A stretch of 64,000 bases of DNA. It comes from CBDDFS01 sp965227255 (GTDB lineage: Bacteria; Bacteroidota; Bacteroidia; Flavobacteriales_E; Vicingaceae). This document shows, in pieces, positions 18,711 to 27,559 of the stretch. Below the pieces are notes generated by a model that worked only from the letters and a program-made list of their open reading frames with translations, did no database searches and was not told the origin of the DNA. The DNA lies in NCBI GenBank assembly GCA_965227255.1, contig CBDDFS010000002.1:1178001-1242000 (forward strand), given 5' to 3'. The number at the start of each line of letters is the position of its first letter. Position 1 is the first letter of the stretch. The position numbers and the translations under genes are program-made.

Positions 18711-20288
18711 ATGTACGACATTGTAGAGTTAAACAAAAAACTCGTTACCGATCTAAGAGAGATCGCTGAAAAATTAAATATCGAAAAAGCCGACAAACTC
18801 AAAAAAGAGGAGTTGGTTTATAAAATTCTCGATCAGCAGGCTATTACGCCTCTCGGAAAAGAAAATAAAGACTCCAAACCTGAAAGTAAAAACTCAGATC
18901 AGAGAGATAAAAGAAAAAGAATGCCAAACAGAAATGGCGATTCAAAAAATTCAGAAAAAAAGGAAGAATCCAAGATGAGCAAACCTGAATCCAAAGAGGT
19001 TAAGGCCGAAAACACCGACTCGAAAAAAGAAAATACTTCTGAGAAGAAGAAATTTGAAAAGAAAGAAGGTAAAGGAGACAGGAGAGACGACAGGAGGGAT
19101 GACCGACGTGATGATCGAAGAGATAACTCACAGGATAAACCGAAGAAACCAAAAGAGCTTGAATATAACTTCGATGGTATCATTATCAGTGAAGGTGTGC
19201 TTGAGATCATGCAGGATGGATATGGTTTCCTTAGGTCATCTGATTACAACTATTTGAATTCTCCCGATGATGTTTATGTATCTCAGTCGCAAATCAAGTT
19301 ATTCGGACTGAAAACCGGTGATACGGTAAGAGGTAGTATTCGTCCACCGAAAGACGGCGAAAAGTACTTCCCATTGATCAAGGTTGACAAGATCAACGGA
19401 AGGGATCCTGACTTTGTAAGAGACAGGGTGCCATTCGATTACCTTACTCCACTTTTCCCATATGAGAAGTTTACTTTGGTTAAATCGGCCAAATCAAATC
19501 TTTCTACTAGAGTAATTGATTTGTTTACGCCTATTGGTAAAGGACAAAGGGGACTTATCGTTGCCCAGCCAAAAACAGGTAAAACAACATTATTGAAGGA
19601 CGTTGCCAATGCAATTGCCGAGAATCATCCTGAGGTTTATATGATCATTCTTTTGGTTGATGAAAGACCAGAAGAGGTAACCGATATGCAGAGAAGTGTG
19701 AATGCCGAAGTTGTTGCATCTACCTTTGATGAGCCGGCAGAAAGACACGTAAAAGTGGCCAACATTGTTCTTGAGAAAGCCAAGAGAATGGTGGAATGTG
19801 GTCATGATGTGATCATCCTGTTGGATTCAATCACACGACTTGCAAGAGCCTATAACACGGTTTCTCCTGCTTCAGGAAAGGTTCTTTCCGGTGGAGTGGA
19901 TGCCAATGCTCTTCATAAGCCGAAGAGATTCTTCGGAGCGGCCAGAAAAATTGAAAATGGTGGATCACTTACCATTCTTTCTACTGCACTTACAGAAACT
20001 GGCTCGAAAATGGATGATGTCATCTTTGAAGAATTTAAAGGAACGGGTAATATGGAACTTCAGCTCGATCGTAAGATTTCAAATAGAAGACTATATCCAG
20101 CCATCGACATTGTTGCTTCAAGTACGAGAAGGGAAGATCTTCTTCTTGGTAAGGAAGTCACTCAAAAGATGTGGATCCTCAGAAATCATATCGCTGATAT
20201 GAATCCGGTGGAAGCAATGGAATTCCTTAAATCCAGAATGCAGGCAACTCAGAACAATGAAGAGTTCCTCATTTCAATGAATAGCTAG
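18711..20288 (+). CDS. rho: Transcription termination factor Rho with long charged insert
   Basis: The 525-residue protein has a Rho N-terminal helical domain (residues 1-45), then a disordered, very charged insert at about residues 50-148, then the RNA-binding cold-shock-like domain (YGFLRSSDYNY) and the hexameric ATPase domain with Walker A AQPKTGKTT at about 285. The insert contains tandem RRDD units at residues 124-138. Bacteroidota Rho proteins are known to carry such inserts; in Bacteroides thetaiotaomicron the insert promotes condensate formation. Its stop overlaps the next gene's GTG by one base. Confidence 0.97.
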   Translation: MYDIVELNKKLVTDLREIAEKLNIEKADKLKKEELVYKILDQQAITPLGKENKDSKPESKNSDQRDKRKRMPNRNGDSKNSEKKEESKMSKPESKEVKAENTDSKKENTSEKKKFEKKEGKGDRRDDRRDDRRDDRRDNSQDKPKKPKELEYNFDGIIISEGVLEIMQDGYGFLRSSDYNYLNSPDDVYVSQSQIKLFGLKTGDTVRGSIRPPKDGEKYFPLIKVDKINGRDPDFVRDRVPFDYLTPLFPYEKFTLVKSAKSNLSTRVIDLFTPIGKGQRGLIVAQPKTGKTTLLKDVANAIAENHPEVYMIILLVDERPEEVTDMQRSVNAEVVASTFDEPAERHVKVANIVLEKAKRMVECGHDVIILLDSITRLARAYNTVSPASGKVLSGGVDANALHKPKRFFGAARKIENGGSLTILSTALTETGSKMDDVIFEEFKGTGNMELQLDRKISNRRLYPAIDIVASSTRREDLLLGKEVTQKMWILRNHIADMNPVEAMEFLKSRMQATQNNEEFLISMNS

Positions 20289-20794
20289 TGTATCTTCGGA
20301 TTGCAGGTTACATGACGGCAATTGCCGTCATCTACAAACTCATCCTATATCTTGCAGGTCTTGGATCTGATCAGATGGCCATGTTTAGCATCTTTGGTTA
20401 TTTACTGATCATACTTGTCGGTAGTTTTTTTGCAGTTCGGAATTTTAAGCTCAGGAATCAGGGTAGCACCTTCCTGGATGATGTCAAAGCCGGAATGAAG
20501 GCCACAACATTATTCGCCTTGCTATTCAGTGCCTACATCTATGTTCATTACTCTTATGTTGATACGCATTATTTCCCGCAGTTGAGACAGGAGAGGATTG
20601 AATTGGCAGAGAAAGAGGCGGCCAAGAATCCGGAATACGATCCAAAAGGAATTGAGGAAATGAAAAAATTCGGAGAGACCTGGTCCAGGCCTCAACCGCA
20701 CTCTACTATTACACTCTTCGCCCTCACCATCACCGGGGCAGTGTATTCTTTGCTCATCGCTGTGATGATGCGAAGACTTCCGGGTTTTAAGTAA
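20288..20794 (+). CDS. DUF4199-type membrane protein
   Basis: The 168-residue product starts at a GTG that overlaps the rho stop codon by one base. It has four hydrophobic segments: two N-terminal helices, a third at about residues 72-92, and one near the C terminus at about 140-160. A polar, charged segment of about 50 residues separates the last two. This is the plan of DUF4199, a Bacteroidota family of unknown function. The tight coupling to rho suggests co-transcription. Confidence 0.7.
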   Translation: MYLRIAGYMTAIAVIYKLILYLAGLGSDQMAMFSIFGYLLIILVGSFFAVRNFKLRNQGSTFLDDVKAGMKATTLFALLFSAYIYVHYSYVDTHYFPQLRQERIELAEKEAAKNPEYDPKGIEEMKKFGETWSRPQPHSTITLFALTITGAVYSLLIAVMMRRLPGFK

Positions 20795-20803
20795 ACGGTG
20801 TTG

Positions 20804-20837
20804 AACTCCCCCGGCCCCTCTTAAAAAGAGGGGTGCC
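20804..20837 (+). repeat. Left inverted hairpin repeat flanking the DUF559 gene
   Basis: AACTCCCCC is followed by a perfect eight-pair hairpin, CCCCTCTT-AAA-AAGAGGGG (20815-20833). The reverse complement of the right copy at 21304-21332 matches closely: an AACTCCCC outer part and the same CCCCTCTT/AAGAGGGG stem, differing only in a few bases between them and in the loop. The two copies face each other around the DUF559 gene. It could also terminate transcription from rho/DUF4199. Confidence 0.8.
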
Positions 20838-20895
20838 AATGAATATACCATTGAAGTGTCATCTTCGACTCTATGTTATATGGCACATCCTATTT

Positions 20896-21276
20896 ATGAA
20901 TTACTATTTTAGAAAACGACTGAAGTCATTTGCCAGGGATTTGCGAAATGATGCCACAAAGGCTGAGAGAGTCTTGTGGGAGGAGCTTCGACGAAGAAAA
21001 GTAAGAGGGTATAGATTTAATAGACAAAGGCCAATTGACAGATTCATTGCTGATTTTTATTCCCATCAATTGCGTCTGGTAATTGAAGTTGATGGTTTAT
21101 CTCACAATTCTCCTTATTTTGTGGAACGTGATATAATCAAAGACAAGCGCCTGTCTGAATTGGGTTACACCGTTTTGAGGTTTTCCGATGAAGAAGTCTA
21201 CTTTGATATGGACAATGTGTTAAGAGAAATTGAAGGCTTTATTGATGAATTTGAATCCAACAGACTCGAACTTTAA
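20896..21276 (+). CDS. DUF559 (Vsr/PD-(D/E)XK-like) endonuclease domain protein
   Basis: The frame is open from a GTG at 20833, inside the left hairpin, but the ATG at 20896 begins the family consensus and gives a 126-residue protein of typical DUF559 length. Visible motifs are ATKAERVLWEELR, then the nuclease core IADFYS...LVIEVDG (Asp and Glu-x-Asp of a PD-(D/E)XK-type site) and LGYTVLRFSDEEV. DUF559 is related to the very-short-patch repair nuclease fold; its natural substrate is not established. It lies between two inverted hairpin repeats and is unrelated in function to its neighbours, which suggests a mobile or selfish unit. Confidence 0.85.
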   Translation: MNYYFRKRLKSFARDLRNDATKAERVLWEELRRRKVRGYRFNRQRPIDRFIADFYSHQLRLVIEVDGLSHNSPYFVERDIIKDKRLSELGYTVLRFSDEEVYFDMDNVLREIEGFIDEFESNRLEL

Positions 21277-21303
21277 TCTCTTCTTCATAAATCATAAATC
21301 ATG

Positions 21304-21332
21304 CCCCTCTTTTAAGAGGGGATAGGGGAGTT
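21304..21332 (-). repeat. Right inverted hairpin repeat flanking the DUF559 gene
   Basis: This is the inverted partner of the repeat at 20804-20837. It has the hairpin CCCCTCTT-TT-AAGAGGGG (21304-21321), then ATAGGGGAGTT, which read on the other strand gives AACTCCCC before the stem. It begins 27 bases after the DUF559 stop and ends two bases before the stop codon of the convergent T9SS-substrate gene. No clear target-site duplication is visible outside the two copies. Confidence 0.8.
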
Positions 21333-21334
21333 GA

Positions 21335-22270
21335 TCATTCCTTCATAACTCTAAAATCCCAAATCTCATCATCTTCGCCACGCACCCTCAAGAAATACAT
21401 GCCCGGACTCAGCTCTGTGCAATCTATTTGTGATGAGGTATAAGTTATTTCACCCTCAAGACATATCTGCCCGTTGACATCAAAGAGTTGGTAAGAACGA
21501 ATTCTTTTATTTCGAGAGAAATTGAGTTTGTCAACCACTGGATTCGGAAAAACCTGAAGTGCATCATTGGTTTTAGGAAGTCTTTCAACATTCAATACCT
21601 GACAAGAACGACTGCTGTCCACCCGCCAATAAATTTCATCATCCCAAAAGCAATCTATGCTTTCGAAGGTATGAGGTTCCGTGCCTAAATCCATATTAAA
21701 GGAGTAAAAGCCGTATCTCATGCTTCCTATTCCTTCGATCCACAAATCATCATAAAAGAAAATAAGAGATTTTTCTCTCCTTAGATGATAAACTTTTCTG
21801 CTTTGTCCTGAAATGACAATATTTGAAATAGAGTCGAGAATGAGGCCGGAAGTATCATATCCCAGGCCATATCTTTCAGGATAAATGGTATCATCTACAT
21901 CTATGCCAAAATCATATAACAATATTTCAGTGCTATCGGAATTCGTTAGCTCCCACCTCGTGATTAAAAATACTTTCCCTGAAGTATCTTCCCTGATCAA
22001 GTCTGCGGTCTGATAGTCCATAGAATTACTGGCGCTATCGCTCTCAATGAAAAGATATCTATAGGTTACACCATTAATCTCTGTGCTGTCATAGATGAAG
22101 AGTTTTTCTACTGCGCTGAAGTTTTGATTGTGGACCCAGCTCCACTGACTCGTCACATTGATCCATGTTGCGCCTTCTTTTACTAAGGGTGTATATCCTT
22201 GAGAAAATCCCGCGGAGGAGATTGTCATCAGAATTGATGTTACAATTGATATGATTAAATTTCTAATCAA
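21335..22270 (-). CDS. T9SS type A sorting domain protein, tandem paralogue 3
   Basis: The 311-residue protein has a signal peptide (residues 1-23, ending AGFSQ), a beta-rich domain of about 200 residues and a C-terminal type A sorting domain (from about residue 238: VFPNPVVDKLNFS, then a strand-rich tail ending ELSPGMYFLRV). That tail directs export by the type IX secretion system and attachment at the surface. It is the last of three similar genes; its start overlaps the preceding stop by 8 bases. The shared core motifs are YTPLVKEGATW, LIREDTSGKVF and YDFGIDVDDT. Function unknown. Confidence 0.85.
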   Translation of the reverse strand: MIRNLIISIVTSILMTISSAGFSQGYTPLVKEGATWINVTSQWSWVHNQNFSAVEKLFIYDSTEINGVTYRYLFIESDSASNSMDYQTADLIREDTSGKVFLITRWELTNSDSTEILLYDFGIDVDDTIYPERYGLGYDTSGLILDSISNIVISGQSRKVYHLRREKSLIFFYDDLWIEGIGSMRYGFYSFNMDLGTEPHTFESIDCFWDDEIYWRVDSSRSCQVLNVERLPKTNDALQVFPNPVVDKLNFSRNKRIRSYQLFDVNGQICLEGEITYTSSQIDCTELSPGMYFLRVRGEDDEIWDFRVMKE

Positions 22271-23210
22271 TCTTCAGTATTCTTAACTCCCATAATTCTT
22301 CATTCGCTCCAAATATTTTCACGTAATACATGCCTGAATTGAGACTGGAAAAATCAATCGAATAATCAAATTCACTGAATTCACCCTGGTTTTTTATACT
22401 ACCCATTAGATCAAAGACCTGATATGAATCAATTCTATGTTCACCTGAGAATTGCAGTCTGTTTTTGACAGGGTTGGGGTAATAGACCAGTTCGGTTACT
22501 TGAGCTGTAAACTCAGGGACATCAATGTAAATACATGATCGGGAAGTATCCTCCCGCCAATAAATATCATCATTCCAGTAACATCTGGTCTTTTCATTAT
22601 ATACACCTGATAAGGAAGGTTCGATTGTGGCAACATTTGAAAGAAAACCGTATTCCAGACTGCCCACACCCTCGATCCAATAATCACGGAAACCAGAAAA
22701 TAAAGAGGTGTCATCAACATGGTACCTCCTTCTCTCTTGACCGGCAAAGAGCACCGTATCTATTTTTGTCAGAACCATGGTGTAGGCGATGGTGTAATGT
22801 ATGGAATCTCCCAAAGCGTGTCCTTTGTAAACCGATGTCGTATCGCCTATTTCCAAACCGAAATCATAGATCCTAAATTCACGTGAATATGAAGTGGAGT
22901 CTTGGGCAAATCGTATAAAAACCTGTTTGTTTGAATCCTCGCGTATCAAATGAGCTCTTGAATAATCGAGATTGTTTAGTGAACTGTCTTCATCAAATAG
23001 ATATTTATAGGCTACACTGTCATAAATCGTACTGTCGAAAATCGTATAGGTATCTGCCCCTTTGATTTCGAAGGATGTCAAATATGGATCATAATACCAC
23101 CACTTCACCACCCAGGAGGAGTTTTCCTGAACCATAGGGTAATAGGTCTGGCCGAAGGACATTTTAATCCCCATTGATACTATAAGGATGGAAATTAGAA
23201 AACCACGCAT
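22263..23210 (-). CDS. T9SS type A sorting domain protein, tandem paralogue 2
   Basis: The frame extends 16 codons upstream into the preceding gene, but the ATG at 23210 lies one base from that gene's stop and begins a normal signal peptide (MRGFLISILIVSMG, cleavage near SFGQ). The 315-residue product has the same layout as its two neighbours: YYPMVQENSSW after the signal, LIREDSNKQVF, YDFGLEIGDT, DYWIEGVGSLEYGF and a C-terminal sorting domain with YYPNPVKNRLQFS and LNSGMYYVKI. It is presumably a secreted or surface protein; the shared domain has no name I recognise. Confidence 0.85.
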   Translation of the reverse strand: MRGFLISILIVSMGIKMSFGQTYYPMVQENSSWVVKWWYYDPYLTSFEIKGADTYTIFDSTIYDSVAYKYLFDEDSSLNNLDYSRAHLIREDSNKQVFIRFAQDSTSYSREFRIYDFGLEIGDTTSVYKGHALGDSIHYTIAYTMVLTKIDTVLFAGQERRRYHVDDTSLFSGFRDYWIEGVGSLEYGFLSNVATIEPSLSGVYNEKTRCYWNDDIYWREDTSRSCIYIDVPEFTAQVTELVYYPNPVKNRLQFSGEHRIDSYQVFDLMGSIKNQGEFSEFDYSIDFSSLNSGMYYVKIFGANEELWELRILKID

Positions 23211-23211
23211 G

Positions 23212-24126
23212 TTATTCTTTAATGATTCTAAACTCCCAACTCCAATTGTAAGGGCCAAAAACTTTTAGGAAGTAAATACCCGAATTGAGGGTTGACAAGT
23301 CTATTTCATTATTAAAATTTTGAAATTGGCCATTTAGCCTTAAGGTGCCAGATACATCATATACCTTATATGATTCAATGGGATATGCTTCGGATAGAAA
23401 TAGTTTGCCTTTTACCGGATTTGGAAAATATTTAAGTTGCCACTTAACTGACTTCATGTCCTCTATGCCGGCATATTGACAGCCCTTATCGTAATCTTCA
23501 GCCCAAAAGATATCCTGATCGTAATAGCAGCCCAAATATTCTCCTCCTTCAAAAGGTTCTCCCCATTTTGGACCAAAAAAACCCCATTCGATACTACCAA
23601 TGCTTTCTATCCAATACTTCTCTGGTCGATCCTTAAATTCAAATCTGCGGAGAATTTTACCATCGATAACAACTTCATAGATGGTATCAACAATGTGAAG
23701 ATATGGAGTACTACTATAGTTGCATTTTGTGGACAAAACAGTATCAATGTCTAAGGTATCTCCTATTTCAGCGCCAAAATCATAAAGTAAGTATTCGTCT
23801 TTACAAAAAGATGTATCAGTTAACCTTTCACGAAAGTAGACTCTCTTTGTAGAATCTTCACGAATCAAATTGGCCAAATATTTTTCACCTTTTAAATTCA
23901 AACTATCAAAGTCAGTCCTGAACAAGAATTTATACGATTTACCATCAATAATGGTATCCCCATCCATGTACAATGTATATGAGTAAAAGTCTACACCAGA
24001 TCCGTGACCCTGCCAGACGTGCTGAATGACCTTCCATACAGCATTTTCTTTAACAAAAGGTGTATAAGACTGACCCTGAATCAAAAAAGGAATGAAGAGT
24101 GATAGAATGAGAATGAATCTCCACAT
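23212..24126 (-). CDS. T9SS type A sorting domain protein, tandem paralogue 1
   Basis: First gene of the leftward paralogue set. The 304-residue protein has a signal peptide (residues 1-18, ending LIQG/Q), the shared core (YTPFVKENAVW, LIREDSTKRVY, YDFGAEIGDT, KYWIESIGSIEWGF, a cysteine-containing CYYDQDIFW) and a C-terminal sorting domain with YFPNPVKGKLFLS and LNSGIYFLKV. The conserved W-E-S/G-GS and DIFW/DIYW motifs across the three copies suggest a common fold with a conserved disulphide or binding site. Export by the type IX system is inferred from the tail. Confidence 0.85.
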   Translation of the reverse strand: MWRFILILSLFIPFLIQGQSYTPFVKENAVWKVIQHVWQGHGSGVDFYSYTLYMDGDTIIDGKSYKFLFRTDFDSLNLKGEKYLANLIREDSTKRVYFRERLTDTSFCKDEYLLYDFGAEIGDTLDIDTVLSTKCNYSSTPYLHIVDTIYEVVIDGKILRRFEFKDRPEKYWIESIGSIEWGFFGPKWGEPFEGGEYLGCYYDQDIFWAEDYDKGCQYAGIEDMKSVKWQLKYFPNPVKGKLFLSEAYPIESYKVYDVSGTLRLNGQFQNFNNEIDLSTLNSGIYFLKVFGPYNWSWEFRIIKE

Positions 24127-24156
24127 TCTATAAAGGTAATTAAACTTTGTCTTGAA

Positions 24157-25518
24157 CTAACGTTCCGCGGTTAAGTCATTTGCCAGTTCATTCCGGTCTA
24201 TGCCACCGAAATTACCCGAACTCATTAGGAGGATGGTGTCGTTCTTTGAGGAAAGGGAGAGGATTTCAGACTTGAACTCGTTTTGATCTGTGATCACTTT
24301 CAAATTTGATTTTCCAAAGGATTCCTTTACATCATCAATAGAAAAGCCTTCAAGTTTTTTATGCTTAATTACCTCAGGGTCGAAATAAACAATGGCTTCA
24401 TCGGCTTCATCCAGACAGCCTTCATACTCCGATAAAAAATCCTTGTTCAGACTGGAAAAAGTATGTAGCTCCATGACTGCCAGAAGGCTAGCATCCGGAA
24501 ACTGGGACTTGCATGCCGAAACTGTTGCTTTCAGCTTCGAAGGTGAATGCGCAAAGTCCTTGAAGACCCTCTTGCCATTTCCTTCTCCCAAAAATTCGAG
24601 TCGGTTCGAAGCTCCTTCAAAAGTTGAAATACTTGTAAAGAATTTTTCGTCATTGATTCCTAATGAATGACAGATCAAGCGGGCGGCTTGCATGTTCTGC
24701 AGGTTGTGTTGTCCAAATACACTCAATGGAAATTCTTTATCACCAAGCGTGGCAATGCTGATACCATTTTCTATTCGGTGAGGGATGGAATCATATCCTT
24801 CCCGAAGCACATTTCGGCTTATGGAATCAACTACATTTTGAAGTTCAGAATCTCCTTTGAAGTAATAATAACAGCCATCACTTTCCACACTCATGATGAA
24901 ATCGGAAAAGGCTTTATTATATGACTCCTTGGTTGGGTAAACATTGATGTGATCCCATGCAATACCTGTAATGACGGCGACATGTGGTTTGTACCAAAGA
25001 AACTTTGCCTTCATGTCGATAGGAGATGAAAAGTATTCATCACCTTCCAGAATGATCAAAGGAGCATCTGAAAGCTGTACCATGGTATCAAAGCCCTTGA
25101 TCTGAGCACCGACCATAAAATCAAACTTGACTTCAAGATCCTGCAACACATGTAAAACCATGGAAGTGGTTGTTGTCTTGCCGTGACTTCCGGCTATTAC
25201 AATTCTCTTTTTATCCTTGCTTTGATTGTAGAGGAATTCAGGATAAGAGTTAATTTCAATCCCCACCTCTCGGGCTTTTAATAATTCAGGATTGTCCTTT
25301 CTGGCATGCATTCCTAAGATGACAAGATCCAGATCTGAAGTGATCCGATCAGCATTCCAGCCCATTTCCCCAGGTAGCAATCCGTGAGTATCGAGTCTTG
25401 ACTTCGATGGCTCAAAGATCTCATCATCAGAACCGCTTACTTCATGTCCGTTCTTCTTGAGTGCGATGGCCAGATTGTGCATGGCAGCACCTCCTATGGC
25501 GATAAAGTGAATTCTCAT
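24157..25518 (-). CDS. mpl: UDP-N-acetylmuramate:L-Ala-gamma-D-Glu-meso-DAP ligase (Mpl-like)
   Basis: The frame begins at 25542, but the ATG at 25518 starts the family N terminus MRIHFIAIGGAAMHNLA. The 453-residue protein has the Mur ligase parts in order: N-terminal UDP-MurNAc domain, ATP-binding GSHGKTTTTS near residue 107, the EGDEYFSS carboxylate motif near 165, and a C-terminal domain. The lack of other mur genes nearby and the sequence FDFMVGAQIKGFD favour Mpl, which recycles murein tripeptide, over MurC. Substrate choice is inferred from family resemblance. Confidence 0.85.
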   Translation of the reverse strand: MRIHFIAIGGAAMHNLAIALKKNGHEVSGSDDEIFEPSKSRLDTHGLLPGEMGWNADRITSDLDLVILGMHARKDNPELLKAREVGIEINSYPEFLYNQSKDKKRIVIAGSHGKTTTTSMVLHVLQDLEVKFDFMVGAQIKGFDTMVQLSDAPLIILEGDEYFSSPIDMKAKFLWYKPHVAVITGIAWDHINVYPTKESYNKAFSDFIMSVESDGCYYYFKGDSELQNVVDSISRNVLREGYDSIPHRIENGISIATLGDKEFPLSVFGQHNLQNMQAARLICHSLGINDEKFFTSISTFEGASNRLEFLGEGNGKRVFKDFAHSPSKLKATVSACKSQFPDASLLAVMELHTFSSLNKDFLSEYEGCLDEADEAIVYFDPEVIKHKKLEGFSIDDVKESFGKSNLKVITDQNEFKSEILSLSSKNDTILLMSSGNFGGIDRNELANDLTAER

Positions 25519-25613
25519 ATCAGCACAATTATAATTATTCAAGGATTACATCCCGAGCCCCAAAAAAAATGTTGTCCACAATCATTATCTTGCTTTTTCA
25601 AAATTCAAATGCA

Positions 25614-26450
25614 ATGAAACTCTATCCGATCAATACAGGTCATTTTAAGCTCGACGGAGGTGCCATGTTTGGTGTGGTGCCCAAAAGTATCTGGCAACGC
25701 ACCAATCCCGCCGACGAAAATAATATGTGCAACTGGGCCATGCGCTGTCTGCTCATCGAGGATGGTGATCGTCTGATTCTGATTGATAACGGAATAGGAG
25801 ACAAGCAATCGGAACGCTTTTACAGTTTTTATTTCCTGCATGGCGATGATACGCTCGAAAAATCTCTGGCAGCACATGGTTTTGGTACCGACGACATCAC
25901 GGATGTATTTCTCACCCATCTTCATTTTGATCATTGTGGCGGTGGGATAAAATGGAATAAAGATCGAAGCGGATTTGAAGCCACTTTTAAGAATGCCACA
26001 TACTGGTCTAATTCAGATCACTGGAAATGGGCTACAGAACCTAATCCCAGAGAGAAGGCTTCATTCCTGAAAGAAAATATCATGCCCATGCAGGAATTGG
26101 GACAGTTAAAATTTACTGATAAAGAGAGCTTTGATCTATTTGACTTCAAACTGATGAACGGTCATACGGATTACCAGATGTTACCGGTCTTGAAATACAA
26201 GGATCAAACCATTGTATTCATGGCGGATCTTCTTCCTTCCACCGGTCATATTCCACTTGCTTATGTAATGGGTTATGACACCCGACCTCTCCTCACACTG
26301 GAAGAAAAAGGGCAGTTCATGCAGGAGGCTGCAGATAATAATTACATTTTATTTCTCGAACACGATTCAGTCAATGAGTGTTGCACCGTGCATCATACCG
26401 AAAAGGGTGTAAGACTGGAAAATACTTTCCCTCTGTCAGAACTGGGCTAG
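25614..26450 (+). CDS. MBL-fold metallo-hydrolase
   Basis: The open frame starts at 25569, but MKLYPINTGHFKLDGGAMFG at 25614 is the natural start for this group. The 278-residue protein has the metal-binding motif THLHFDHCGGG, a later MNGHTDYQ histidine and ADLLPS aspartate, and LEHDS near the C terminus. It is of the quorum-quenching lactonase / beta-lactamase-like superfamily; the substrate cannot be told. It is divergent from mpl and overlaps the convergent phosphatase-family gene by 4 bases. Confidence 0.85.
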   Translation: MKLYPINTGHFKLDGGAMFGVVPKSIWQRTNPADENNMCNWAMRCLLIEDGDRLILIDNGIGDKQSERFYSFYFLHGDDTLEKSLAAHGFGTDDITDVFLTHLHFDHCGGGIKWNKDRSGFEATFKNATYWSNSDHWKWATEPNPREKASFLKENIMPMQELGQLKFTDKESFDLFDFKLMNGHTDYQMLPVLKYKDQTIVFMADLLPSTGHIPLAYVMGYDTRPLLTLEEKGQFMQEAADNNYILFLEHDSVNECCTVHHTEKGVRLENTFPLSELG

Positions 26451-27547
26451 TTGTCGGGAATGATGAATTCTGTCCGAATAGGATGGTGGTCCGAAATATC
26501 CCCTCTTAAGACTTCGTGATTCACGATTTCGAAAGTCGGATCGGTGAAAACGTAATCAATTCGCAGGTAAGGCAATTTACCATTGTATGTGGCACCGAAA
26601 CCATTTCCTTTTCTCTTGAAGCTATCCTGAAGTCCCTTGACCAACTGACTATATGCGTATGACGCCGGAGTATCATTGAAATCTCCACAGAGAATGATCG
26701 GGTAAGGTGACTTGTCCATGTGCTCTCTCACAAGGTCAACCTGATTAGAACGCTTTTCATAAGCCAGTTTCATCTTTTTCAGAACACTCTTGCTGCCTTG
26801 AACATTGGGATTCTCATTTCTTTCAACTACACTTTCAAGATAGGTGTAGTCATCTTGTCCAAAGCCGAGTGATGCTAAATGCATATTATAGATTCTTACA
26901 TTTTGATAGCCAATGCTTACGTCGGTGTAAATGCAGATATTATTTGAGCCTTCTTCAAAGTTGATAACACCCTGTCCGATCACCGGGTAATTCGTAAATG
27001 TTGCAATGCCCCAGTGTTCTGTATTCTTAACAGTTGCTGTATACTCAACATGACTCTTGTACCTGTTATCCAATTCCATAATGGTATCCAGGGTTTTGAA
27101 ATCATGATCCGGATCTGTTGTGTTGAAGAATTCCTGCAGGCATACAATATTTGCTTTCTGGCTTCTGATCAAATGGAAGATTCGGTCGCGTGTTTTTTTA
27201 TTCTCCGTCCAGTTATAAAGATCAAAATTTCTGACGTTCAGGCTGAGCACTTTAACCTCTTCGCCATTACCCTTTGATGGAATGTTGAGCTGAAAATGAT
27301 TTGGTAACTCAGTGAATCCGAAGATCAGGAAAATGGCACTATAAATGGCATAGGTTCTGTTAAAGAAAAGCCAGACAAAAAAGAAGATAATGTTGATGAT
27401 CAGAAGCTGAAGAAATGCGATTCCAGCAATGCTGGGAATGATCATATCGGCGGGACTGATGTAGGCCGAACTCAAAGCGATAAGCAGAGATACGCCTGTG
27501 ATCAGATTAACAACGAAAAAGAATCGTGGAATCCAGCTTAGTTTCAA
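26447..27547 (-). CDS. Membrane-anchored endonuclease/exonuclease/phosphatase family protein
   Basis: The 366-residue protein has three N-terminal membrane helices (about residues 8-30, 38-60 and 65-82) and then an EEP-fold domain. Catalytic landmarks are LSLNVRNF, LQEFFN (metal-binding Glu), YNMHLAS, LCGDFNDTPAS and a final SDHHPI. This fold cleaves phosphodiesters or phosphomonoesters; members with N-terminal helices are common in Bacteroidota and of unknown substrate. It ends 12 bases before ribBA. Confidence 0.88.
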   Translation of the reverse strand: MKLSWIPRFFFVVNLITGVSLLIALSSAYISPADMIIPSIAGIAFLQLLIINIIFFFVWLFFNRTYAIYSAIFLIFGFTELPNHFQLNIPSKGNGEEVKVLSLNVRNFDLYNWTENKKTRDRIFHLIRSQKANIVCLQEFFNTTDPDHDFKTLDTIMELDNRYKSHVEYTATVKNTEHWGIATFTNYPVIGQGVINFEEGSNNICIYTDVSIGYQNVRIYNMHLASLGFGQDDYTYLESVVERNENPNVQGSKSVLKKMKLAYEKRSNQVDLVREHMDKSPYPIILCGDFNDTPASYAYSQLVKGLQDSFKRKGNGFGATYNGKLPYLRIDYVFTDPTFEIVNHEVLRGDISDHHPIRTEFIIPDN

Positions 27548-27559
27548 AACGAATAAGTC

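Noticed and set aside
20833..20895. Upstream start of the DUF559 gene at the GTG in the left hairpin
   Set aside because: The extra 21 residues are hydrophobic and not part of the family consensus, and the GTG would sit in the repeat itself. The ATG at 20896 fits better, although the longer form cannot be excluded.
20804..21332. Insertion sequence or transposon with target duplication
   Set aside because: No transposase and no clear target-site duplication are seen; only the inverted hairpins and the DUF559 gene remain, so I call it a candidate mobile unit and not an IS.
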